Positions 49,594 to 60,268 of a stretch of DNA of 64,000 nt are shown here, piece after piece. The DNA comes from Arbacia lixula. Lineage: Eukaryota; Echinodermata; Echinoidea; Arbacioida; Arbaciidae. The notes under the pieces were generated by a model. It saw only the letters and a list, made by a program, of their open reading frames with translations. It did not search any database and had not been told where the DNA came from. Numbering within the stretch: position 1 is the stretch's first letter; each line of letters starts with the position of its first letter. The position numbers and the translations under genes are program-made. Location: contig OZ022577.1 of assembly GCA_963669155.1 (NCBI GenBank), positions 12,395,395 through 12,459,394 of the forward strand, written 5' to 3'.

Positions 49594-49847
49594 CTCTGTT
49601 ACCATACATGATTCTTTTGAAAAGCCTTTGTACTTACCTACAAACTTCTTTCAGTACAATCTACAGCCAGTCTTTTCAGAAGATATGATGTGCAATTCAA
49701 GTTGTATTTTCCAGTGTTTTATGTAAGCCTGTTAGCTAGCCTTTGTACTTTGTTACAAAACTCTTCAAATAAAGTCTACATTCAGTCTCTATGTATTTCT
49801 TTTCAGGACATACGGAGTGAAATAATGTCCGTTGTTACTGCCTGGTG

Positions 49848-52403
49848 TCATATGTAGACCTGTTGGCTGGCCAGCTCGTCGGTGAAGGGAAACACCAGGT
49901 TGGAGGAGCAGAAGTAGAAGACCAGGCCAAAAGCGATGGAGATAGGCAGGGCGGGGAGGGCTTTCTTGAAGATGGCAAGGAGGATGAGCGTTAAACATAG
50001 ACCCTGCATGTGGAAGACAAAGAGAAATAATGATGGAAGGAGATGTGATTGAATAACCAACAAATGGGATTAAACTGATTTCACTGACTACTAGAGAGAG
50101 AGAGCACTCAAACAATAAGATCAACAAAGAAAAACTCTTACAAAACTCTGCTCTCTACTCTAGATTCTCACTCATATCTCAACTTGCTCAGTGTGTGGTT
50201 TGTTTCAGAGCAATACAGATAGAATATAGACAAAAGTCCTTTTCAGAACAACACATGGGCCCTGTTGCATAAAACTTACCATTGATGGTAACTTTGCTAT
50301 CAATGGCAACTTCTATGGAAATCTTGAATTTGATTGGCTATCAAGTGATATTACCATGTTATTTACTATTAATGACAGAGTTAACATTACTGTTAAGTTT
50401 TATGCAACAGGGCCCTGGTGTACCATGAAACTCGTCTTATATGATTTACTCATTTGTGGACCGAAATATGGGGAAAAGAAGCATTGCATTCATTGATGAC
50501 AAAATGAATAATTTTGTGACAATCATCACACAACGTACATTTGCACCCAATAAAGTAAGTCCAGACTTGGTACGCATATATTTAAACAACCATCATGGAT
50601 ATGTGCCTATAAATGTTGAATACCATCTATGCAAGCCAACTTACAATGAGAATTGCCACAAAGCAGGCTACAGTAGTAGTCCAATCTCCTGATGCTGAGG
50701 CCTTGCCTACCAAGACACTGTAGAAGATGAAATCTCCAAGACCCAACTTGACTCCTCCTGTAGGAGAGAGGAACAATGGTGACAAAAATGAAAGAGACAG
50801 AATTTCTCATAATGAAAGTATATAAACTTATCATGGTGTTTCTTATAATATGTGCAATCACAAAGCTATATTAACTTCTCCTCTCCCTCACCTCCAGTGA
50901 TTTAGAATTTTTCTTGTTGTGCTTTCTCAGGCTACTTTTCTTTGTACTTTACTTTCCCAATTCTTGAAAGTACAAAAAGAGACAGAGGATGCACGAAAAG
51001 CAGTTTCACTCCAGTTTTATTGTTATAATTATATTTAATATAAGCAAGAATTCTATTTCTATATCAATAATTGAAACTACATTAGGGCAATTTGACAGAG
51101 TGCAGGTGAACAGTATGCCTCCACCCTCCAGCAAATATATCAAATTCTTGCCATAATCCCTCATTCTAACAACATGAGCTATCATGGCTAGTTTTTGGGT
51201 AGCCCTGCCAGACAGTCAGCTAGTGAGTCTGAATGAATGGGTCTGAAACAAAATCTAGAGGCCAGCTCTAATGTGTTTGTACATGCCTCAAGACAAGAGC
51301 AGCAAATTAAGCTGAAGCCTTATTACCAGACACATAACTGGATCTAGATGTATACACTACAGGACCAAAAAGTATGGTATGTTTTCAGTAAGAGATGGCG
51401 CGAAGAGTAACTCGTGGTATCATAGGTAGCTCTTCTTGATCTCAGACTTGAACACTACTAGTGATGGGCTGTTTACTATGTCAGATGGGAGGTGATTCCA
51501 AGCCAGAGGGAACTCACAACAAACAAATTGTTTAAGTTGCTTTGTGTTTGAGTGATGGCTAGTGAAGCCTTTGTTTGGTTCAAATATGTTTTAGATATTT
51601 AAAGATTGTCCGTCCGTTTTGCAAGCTTAAAATTTGAAATCGTCTATCACGATCGTAAATTGAAGAAAGTGTGATTCAAGACAATTTCTAAGAATATAGC
51701 ATGTTGAAGCTTTCTGTATATGTAAAAATTTCAGCTGTTAAATTTCAAACCGACTTTTTTCGTACTACAAAAAAGTATTAGTATTGTTACAGAATCTATG
51801 TGGTTATTATGCATGTGTGAAATCCTAATTTTATGAGTAATTACCAAACTTTGGAGATGATTCCTTCTATAGAACAATTTTTTTCATAATGCGCTTTATA
51901 ATTTAATAAACAGATTAATCTACACAAACTGCTAAGAGCCTGAGGTTAAGACTATTAATCAGACATTGTTTATGTGCATTATTTGAATTTTACACTACGT
52001 ATCAGTTTCAAATTATGAATATACAGCTTGCTAACACTTCTCTATATGTTTTGCCAATGTTTTAATAATTTGTGGTGATCTGAAAAAGGGACGGGCTGTC
52101 TATAAAGATGGTGTCACAAAAAGATGACTTACTCTCTTCCTCCTCCTCCTCCTCGGTGAGTGGTGGCTGCCTGTTGTTCTGTGTATCGTTCTGTCTGAGG
52201 GCCCGCACCGCCTCTCTCCTCTCCTCAGATGTCACGCTGGAGTTGGCACTCCGCTCCAGATCACGGTCTCGTCGCTCTGTGAACTCTGTATCAAAGCCGG
52301 CATTTTCTGCGGTGCTCTCTGATGTGGGAGCTGGAGAGAGAGACAGAGAGAAAGAGAGATAGAAAGAGAGAGAGCGCGAAAGAGAGAGAGAGAGAGAGAG
52401 CGC

Positions 52404-52448
<45 letters not shown>

Positions 52449-55400
52449 TACAGGGAGAGAGAGTGGGGGTAGAGGAGATGAGAGGGAGAGAGAGGGTGGG
52501 TGGGAGAGAGATATATGAAGAGAGGGGAAAAAGGGAGAGAGGGAGAGAGGGAGAGAGGGAGAGAGGGAGAGAAGAAGAGAGGAAGAGAGGGAGAGAGGGA
52601 GAGAGGAAGAGAGTGGGAGAGAGGGAGAGAGGAAGAGAGGGGGAGAGAGGGAGAGAGAAAAAAATATATACACTTATTGTGCAGTTGAAGGATGCAGATG
52701 TAAACAGTTTAGAAGACTGTAAAATGTTCTTTTTGGAGGAAAATGATGAGTCAGTTTAGACTTCTGTGTGACACACAACATAGGCACCCAGACCTTCATT
52801 TGAATGAAAATTATTGGAGACCCTGTGAACTGAACACATAAGAAATGGAGAGGTCCTAAGAAGAGAACCATGTAGTGCTTCAGACAATCCAAAGCCATGG
52901 AGATGTTTGGTTACAATTGTACTTAGCTGAAATCACATTATTCAAATATAAAAGTTCATGATCGATTCCAAGAGGCAGTGCACTCAAATAAAAATGACTT
53001 TATCTCAAATCTTACCTGTTACATCATCATCCACGGGTGGTTCTTGTTTTGCCTTTGGTTTGGGTTGGCCGATGTCTGTGTCTGCCATTCCAACTAACCA
53101 CACCATGGTTGCTGTGAAAAAAAGGAAAAGAAATGAAAAATTCCTTGCCTTATTTCATGATTCAGAGTCTAGCCTAATAATTTTCTGAGCATTTTGAGTA
53201 TGTATGGTTACTGATTATTTCACAAATTGTAAAGTTCCAGTCTTATTTCATGGTTCAGAGTCTAGCCTATACATTATCTGAGTATTTTGAGTATGTATGA
53301 TTATTGATTATTTCACAAATTGTAAAGTTCCAGTCTTATTTCATGGTTCAGAGTCTAGCCTATACATTATCTGAGTATTTTGAGTATGTATGATTATTGA
53401 TTATTTCACAAATAGTAAAGTTCCAGTCTTATTTCATGGTTCAGAGTCTAGCCTATACATTATCATGTATATGTTATAAGAATTTTGACTATGTATGACT
53501 AATATATACAAATGTCTCCCACCCCCTTCCCCACCCCCTTCCCTATCCCCTTCTCCACCAAGTACTTTCCCTGGGTGTCTAGCTGGATATCCACATGTTA
53601 GAATTGTTCAATGTTGACAACATAATAAAATAAACCATTAATCAGATCATGAAGCATGAATATCATCTTAAGCTCCTTCCCCCTTTAAGGGACAATAAAC
53701 ATGCAAGCTTTGACTCCTCTCTTGCTAAAGCACAAATTCCAACATCCTAATGCAATTGTTTTGCAATCCATGTTATTCTTCTAGGAACCTGGGTTTTTAA
53801 TGAAACCAGAGCCCAAGAAAGCAAAGTCTGGGGGATTACTGGGAATGTTGATCTAATACCATCCTCTCAAACCTTAATGAATACTAAGATGATGGTGCCT
53901 GACTTGACTTACATGAGTAGATAAGAGCAGGGAAGATCTGCTCATCTCTCTCCTGGGCCGTCTCCACCAGCAGACGCAGGGGTCCCTTGGGGCACAGTAC
54001 AGCAAACAGATCTGACATGCAAAAGATATTTATTTTAGAAGTTGTAACTATGTGGTGTGACACCAAATTATTTCAAGAATACACTGACAGAGTCAAATAC
54101 ATCACTTGTGAACCCATGAATACATTGGCAATCTAGGATTTCAGAGTTTTGGATTTCAAATATCAAGAAATGCATACCTTTTTCAATATTCATCTAAATA
54201 TCATGAAACCTTTCTCAATGTCCTTGAAATTATCTTGTTTGATTTACCAAGTAGGTGGATACTAAATAAGTTTTACTTGTCAAAGTCAGATCAAAGTCTG
54301 ATCAATCTCTGATCAAAGTCTGATCAACGTCTGATCAAAGTCTGATCAAAGTCTGATTAAAGTCTGATCAAAGTCAGGTCTAACTCAGATCAAATCCATG
54401 TCTCATCAAAGTCAGGTCAAGATAATATCAAAGTCGGATCAAAGTCAAATCAAGGTCAGATCAGAGTCTTGTCAGTAGGCATAGCCCACTTGAGTACTCA
54501 CCATACACAGCGATGGCCGCTAGGATGGTCCAGAGGGTCCACTCCGGCAGGTACTTGATGAAGATGAGGGCCATGAGGGCTGAGATGACAATGAGGTAGA
54601 GCTGCTGGAGGCGCAGGGGCCCCTTCCAGTGGATGGACACCATGCCCACCATCCCAAAGTTCCACATGATCACCGCGATGGTGAAGTAGTCCATTGGGAT
54701 GTTGTATGTCACCAACAGCTCTCTGCAATCACAGGGTGCAATGGGTAGCAGGAGAAGATTTTGTATGGTAAAGCGTAAGTATGGTTGAGTGTGAGCGAAC
54801 ATAGTTAAGTGTGGTATTACAGGTAGTGTATTACATTTACAACTTCTTTAAAGCAATGCATAAACCTGAAGAACAAAATAATATACTTTAAAATGGCCCA
54901 ACAAATATTCAAAATGAAATGAAATGGTCAATGTGGTTTTTCGCCAAAAGTTATTTTTAAGTTCCTATGTGCTGACTTACAGTTGTAGTTTGATATACAA
55001 CTTTGTATGTTGGGCCTGCAAAATGGATTTAAACCACTGTTAAAAGCAACAGCAATCATCATGCTGACACGATGAAAACATAAAAAGCCTAACATACACA
55101 TTCTATGGCACTTTGTACATGTACTTCATAAGTTTCTCTGCATTTCATACATAATGTATATTCACACATATCACTGCGTATACACTAAAACATTTCAAAT
55201 TCAATCATGCAACTTTGAGCTGTGAATATCTGATATGATCAATGCAAAAGCAACTTTCACCATTTCCACTTACTGCAGATAAAAGAATGTGAAGAAAAAC
55301 AAGAGCAGGAGTGATGATAACACTAACCACCCATGGATAACCTGCAATCAGATATAAAAGAGCAAGAAATATATAAAGTTCAATACAAAGTCCATTAAAG

Positions 55401-58400
55401 AAAACAAGCTGAAAGCACATTATCTATCAATGAGTACAGTCAATAGTATACATGTAATGCACATGTCTGATTGAATTATCCGCAAATAGGGAAAAGTCAT
55501 CCCTTATGCATCTTTCAGTGACATCCAGATTTTTTTGTATCCATAGCCACTACCAGTCTCATACACTAGTGCAAGTAGACCAGAAATGGGTATGACTGCA
55601 TAACATTTCTGGATGTTACTGTGCGGTGCATTGTGGGGAGACTTTTTCTTATATACGGTAAGGAGAATTGAAAGTAATGAATGTCTTGGTCTGTACATAT
55701 GCTCAAAGCAAAGTGTCAATTGCACAATGTATAATGCATATGCTACAGAAATAGAGGTAAAGGGAATATGATGTGTGACATACACTACAGCTCAAAGGAA
55801 TTGGCAAAGGGAAAGGGAAGGGGAAGAAAGGGAAGGATCGGCAGTTTTGAACCGCGGTTTATTTTGTCCACTTCAGCATGAAACACGAAGCTTTCGCCTA
55901 AAAAGCATCGTGTTTCATGCTAAACGAGACAACATTTATCGCGATTTAAAACTGTGGCTCCTTCCCTTTCTTCTCTTTCCCTTTCCCTACGCCAAGTCCT
56001 TTGAGCTGTAGTGTAAACAGCTTTATTCTTAATCCTCACATTAACAAGCATTGAAAACCTGCATTGGTTTACTACATATTTTAATGCCAATGGAAATGAT
56101 CGAGTTAACAATCTTTGCACAGGGCATTTACTTCTGCTACCCAGGCTACCCTCTCTGAGAATTGACACCTGTTAGTCATCCCATTCCACTACCACCCCTT
56201 GCCACTTGTTGATCTTACTGCTTACTCTAGAGTTGAACATTAACAGCAATAAGCCTGTTTACATACAGTGCATGTGCAATGCATTCCGCAGGGGCTGCAT
56301 AATCGCTCTGCTCAAATGATAGCAAAAACAGGAATATAACAGAAAAAAGTACCCTTTTCTTTACGAGTGTTATATATCCGGCTCGAGTGACATGTACACA
56401 TAATTAATTTCTCATGTCAAACATATGAAACAAGAACATATGGTTCCTGACAAAAAAAATCAATTGTGTTCCTCAGAGAAAAATAAAAAGTGTGACACAT
56501 CGTACACAGGGTACAGGGTTGTGAAATCACTTCTACAAATGTAGTAGCCTTAGTTCCACTAGTAGGTTGTTGAGTGTGGAAAGGTCCTTCTTTATAGACA
56601 GCAGTTGCAATGGAAAGCTAAGGCACACACTGTAGACAATGCATCCTTTTGTGCCCAGACAAGTTATGACACCAGGGTGGTGTTTCACCAAGCTGTTCGT
56701 AAGTTACGAACGACTTTACGAACGACTGGTGATCCCCTCTTGTGCTAAGTCAGATTCTCAGTGAACAGAGTGCATTTAGCACAAGAAGGGATCACCAGTC
56801 GTTCGTAAAGTCGTTCGTAACTTACAAACAGCTTGGTGAAACACCCCCCAGTAGAGTTGGAGGAGTGTTAACTCAACAGCCTAGAACCTACACTGTAGAC
56901 TACATGCATTCACGACAGATAGCATTGATTAAAGTCCTCTTTAATTCCATAGGCACTCACATGTAAACAAACCAATGGGGTTTTTATTGCTTGGTACTGA
57001 GAGGGTTCAAATATCACTACATTGGAGCAGACATACACTGCTAATACCTTTCATCAAACATCATTGATATTGTAGCTAATAAGTGATCAATTTTTTCTTC
57101 AAATTCTTACATGAACAGCACATATCCCAACTTGATAGCATTAGCTATGAGTCAAAGAGACGTTGGACTTTGCTGTGATTTAAAAAGAACATTAACTGGT
57201 TTGGGGGAATTGTGCAGGCAAAGAAGTAATCAGAACAGAACATGTGACATCTCCAATTCGATTCAATTTGATTCAATTCAATTCAATTCAATCCAATTCA
57301 ATGCAATGCAAATCAACTCATTTTATTAGTCTATGACACTAAAAAAATACAAAGAAAACTTTCTTTGATACAGACCAGACAGGTATAAGCTATTGTGTTC
57401 AATGAGCATTGAATGCTTACTGTGCCATATAAAATGCTGCCCTACAGGACTTTTGTATTTAACTGGTGACAAAATGCTCACATGGCACATGAGTTAATAT
57501 TCATTATTTACATTTGCAAATTAAATGAGAAAGCCAAAATGCATGTAAACATTGCATACCTTGTAGCATCTGTACTTGTAGAGAACAACGAGGAAGATGG
57601 TCATGACAAGGACGATGCCGATGATGATGAGGGCATTGGCCAGGGCGTTCCAGGCCTTAGTGCCCGCCTGGTCAGACTGCTCATGGAACGGGGTGTAGAT
57701 CCTGTCAAGGTTTCATTGTTGGTGGTGGCATTAGTTTGATAATGACACATTATGGCAAGTCCACCAGTCAGAGGAATAGGTAGAAGTGTTAAGTCTTCAG
57801 TACATTTCATAACCTTCACTCATGTGTGTGTGTTTATGTGTAACATACATGTACAGATACACACGTGTGTAGGAATTAAATAAATTAACTTGGAATTAAA
57901 CCACAATAGTGAGTGATATCTTATGTTGCTCTCACATTGAGATTTATTCTAGTGGTGCAGGCACATTAACAAAGTTATAAGGATTTCAATTTTTTGGAGA
58001 AAGAGGTGGAATTTTAGAATATCAAACTAACAGGTATTCAAAATAAAAGTAGAGGAATAAGATAATGATATCACAGCCTCAAACAGCTGGAGCAATTATT
58101 CATACTTATTCATACAAATCGAGCCCAGATGCCATGATATGATATCTTAGTTACAACCACTTTGGTAATATGTTATTAACAACTACTAAAACAAAAGTCA
58201 TTGTAAACTCACAAGTACACTCCATCTGACTCAGTATAGAATGACACCGTAGAGATGGTTGCCACGACAACCAACATGCAGAGGGAGACCGGTACGAAGA
58301 GCATGATGACGTGCTTGGCGCCATATTTCAGGATCTCCTCCTCCTCTTCTTCCTCCAAGGCCGCCTGGTTCCTCTGCTGACCCTCCCTCGCTCGGTCAGG

Positions 58401-60268
58401 GTTCGGCCGACGGCTGCCCGCATTGGGCTAGAGGGATGGGGGGGGGGGGGGGGCAGAGAGGGGGAGAAAGAGACAGGTAGAGGAGGGGGGATTTCATTAA
58501 TAGTAATGACCATTATGATAATCATAATTCAAGATTCAAGAGACAATGAAGAAATAATGATAACATACACTACAGCTCAAAGGAATTAAGTGTTAAACCG
58601 TGGTATATTTTGTCCAGTTCAGCATGAAACAGGATGCTTTAGCCTAAAAAGCATCATGTTTCATGCTGAACTGGACAAAATATACCACGGTTTAAAACTG
58701 CGGCTACTTCTCCTTCTTCCCTTTCCCTTTCCCTTTCCCTATGCCAATTCATTTGAGATGAAGTGTACATACTTATTTTGTACAGGTATTAAGGATGAAC
58801 AATACAGTTCAAAGTTTAGATTTACAGAGAGCAGAGAGGTGCCACTTCTCTTCAGAGAGTAACACATTCAGCATGCAATCAATAACTAACAATTAATAGA
58901 TTTGAAAATGGGAATGGGAACAAACTCCTATTTAACATTTAAGAGGAAGTTTGCAATAAGAGAGATTGAGTTTGCGGTAACACCAAGCACAATCTTTTAC
59001 AGAGAGCGTCCTTCACAAAATCTCAAAAGTTTAAATTTTGGATTATGCAGTGACGTCATCATGAACCAAATTTTATACTAGCATGCACACTTTTGCCCAA
59101 CTAGTTAACTTAATCATTTTTGGCTTTTCTAGTGCGAGCGTGTATAAATATTATGCATGCTACGGTCCAGCAAAGTACAAAAGAATGTGAAAAATCAATT
59201 CTACTTTCAAAGAAATGTCTCAAAGCTGCTGAGGCAAATTACACACACACAGTGATGTTTCTGCAATCACTGCCAACCCTCTGTGTGTGTTTTTTCTTAT
59301 CATTCTTCTTTCCCATCAGTCGTAGCTTCTTCATCAAGAAGTTTCAGCATAGACGTACATTCCAGCTAACTGTGTACCCAATTAAAATCCTGGCTCTCAA
59401 ACGCATGCATACACACCACACAGTAATGCTGGCTTGAGAGATGAGTGATAAAGCTCCTCATGAATTCTGTATCCCTTTGGGTGGGTGGGTAGGTTAGGAG
59501 GGTATTCCCAATAAATGCCTCATGAATAAAATGAAGCTGAGATGAGAAATAATAATGACGATGCTACATGTGGAGATACGTTTAGATTCACTGCACTGTA
59601 TAAAACATCCAAGAGTTATCTCCATACTAGTACTGTACACGAACATGAATGGTATATTTCAAATTCACCAACAATCATTGTGACATTAGATTTCTGACTG
59701 ATGTGAAGTATATAAGGCAACATGCACGTATCTATCTATCTATTTATTTAGCACCACAAAAACAATTATTTTAAGCTTGCAGCCTCACCACACCTCTTTA
59801 AATGGAAATAATCCTCCATTAGCAGTTCCTTTACTACAATGTAAACCTTTGTATACCAATATTAAGTACAGAGACATCATAACACTAACGATATTAAGAC
59901 AATGACTACATGTAGTAGTGTATCTCCCAACAAAATTTATACATTATATTCAGACTGCTTTCTGCAATGTGCACAACCTGCACATCACTTGAACTTCTAT
60001 TGCTATTCTGTTCAAGCCCGAAGTCCAATTTGCAGCCTGATACATGAAGCGGTGTGTAACGTACGTAAAGGTTAACATAATTACTTCATTAATTCATTTC
60101 TAATCTGACTTTCAAATGCCCACCCTGAGGAGGCAATCAATGATGCTCACAACTTACACCGCGCCGCCCGTTCCTGTGGAACGCCGCCTCGGACCGAGAC
60201 CGGTCTCCGCTGAGAAGGAGCACTGCACACTCGTCTCCCTCTCCATCACTCTCTTGCGTGTCGCTCAT
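49848..60268 (-). CDS. PSEN: Presenilin, catalytic subunit of gamma-secretase (complete, ten coding exons)
   Basis: Presenilin is the intramembrane aspartyl protease that cleaves Notch, APP and other type I membrane proteins in endosomes and at the cell surface. Coding exons: 60158-60268, 58213-58427, 57560-57701, 55274-55341, 54502-54722, 53913-54011, 53016-53111, 52133-52330, 50645-50757, 49848-50003. Phases agree, giving 472 aa (human PSEN1 has 467). The start is supported by an in-frame TGA two codons upstream. Seen: first membrane helix after [45 protein letters not shown]; catalytic YD (Asp253, codon split by an intron); [17 protein letters not shown]; endoproteolysis/hydrophilic loop with a poly-Glu run (about 318-384); GLGD (Asp392); and PALP (438-441) near the C-terminus, which ends QQVYI. 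Both catalytic Asp residues and PALP are intact. One invertebrate-type presenilin is expected; PSEN1 versus PSEN2 cannot be assigned. Confidence 0.97.
50257..50415. mobile_element. Palindromic MITE in the last presenilin intron
   Basis: GGGCCCTGTTGCATAAAACT is mirrored by AGTTTTATGCAACAGGGCCC. The family is shared with 10772-10930, and its ends resemble the GGGGCCCATTTCATAAAA element at 9527. Confidence 0.75.
51603..52101. mobile_element. piggyBac-like MITE, copy 2
   Basis: Same family as 1037-1556 and in the same orientation. The left flank is TTAA (51599-51602); the right flank has decayed to ATAA. It ends only 31 bases from the splice donor of the presenilin loop exon (exon edge 52133), inside the downstream intron. 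Confidence 0.7.
52332..52664. repeat. GA-rich tract abutting the acceptor of the presenilin loop exon
   Basis: About 330 bases of (GA)n and GGGAGA units. On the sense strand it is an uninterrupted pyrimidine tract running directly into the splice acceptor. Confidence 0.9.
53147..53472. repeat. 93-bp minisatellite in a presenilin intron
   Basis: The landmark TTCAGAGTCTAGCCT recurs at 53161, 53254, 53347 and 53440, an exact 93-base period. The two middle units are almost identical and the outer ones are more diverged. It lies between the exons at 53016-53111 and 53913-54011. Confidence 0.9.
54282..54475. repeat. 11-bp minisatellite (AAAGTCTGATC) in a presenilin intron
   Basis: Roughly fifteen degenerate units of AAAGTCTGATC with AAAGTCAGGTC variants. 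It ends about 25 bases from the donor of the exon at 54502. Confidence 0.85.
55519..55640. mobile_element. MITE (uninterrupted relative of the outer element at 9498)
   Basis: GACATCCAGA at the left and TTTCTGGATGTTACTGTGCG at the right are inverted. Internal ACCAGTCTCATACACTAGTG matches the arpin-intron copy. It lies in a presenilin intron. Confidence 0.5.
55783..56013. mobile_element. Tc1/mariner-type palindromic MITE, copy 1
   Basis: CACTACAGCTCAAAGGAATT is mirrored by AGTCCTTTGAGCTGTAGTG, with TA on both sides. An inner hairpin pairs AGCATGAAACACGAAGCTTT with AAAGCATCGTGTTTCATGCT. A second copy is at 58568-58765. Confidence 0.75.
56675..56850. mobile_element. Strongly palindromic MITE in a presenilin intron
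   Basis: GGTGTTTCACCAAGCTGTTC plus GTAAGTTACGAACGACTTT and CGTTCGT...GGTGATCCC is mirrored by GGGATCACCAGTCGTTCGTA through GCTTGGTGAAACACC. Arms are about 75 bases and almost perfect, so the insertion should be young. Confidence 0.75.
57253..57312. repeat. (ATTCA)n pentanucleotide repeat
   Basis: About ten ATTCA units in a presenilin intron, ending in ATGCA variants. Confidence 0.85.
58568..58765. mobile_element. Tc1/mariner-type palindromic MITE, copy 2
   Basis: Begins CACTACAGCTCAAAGGAATT after TA. It has a nearly perfect inner hairpin (AAACCGTGGTATATTTTGTC against GACAAAATATACCACGGTTT) and ends before TA at 58766. It lies in presenilin intron 1. Confidence 0.75.

Larger units (their letters stand above)
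44738..49847. other. WDR64-like promoter side and presenilin 3' flank
   Basis: The stretch 44850-45440 is GC- and CpG-richer than its surroundings, which suits the WDR64-like promoter. Then comes a CT-rich tract and AT-rich spacer to the presenilin 3' UTR. Short ORFs here show no family resemblance. Confidence 0.5.

Noticed and set aside
52062-52759. Long ORFs of 203 and 145 codons
   Set aside because: The first joins the true presenilin loop exon to the CT tract in its upstream intron; the second is the GA repeat read antisense.
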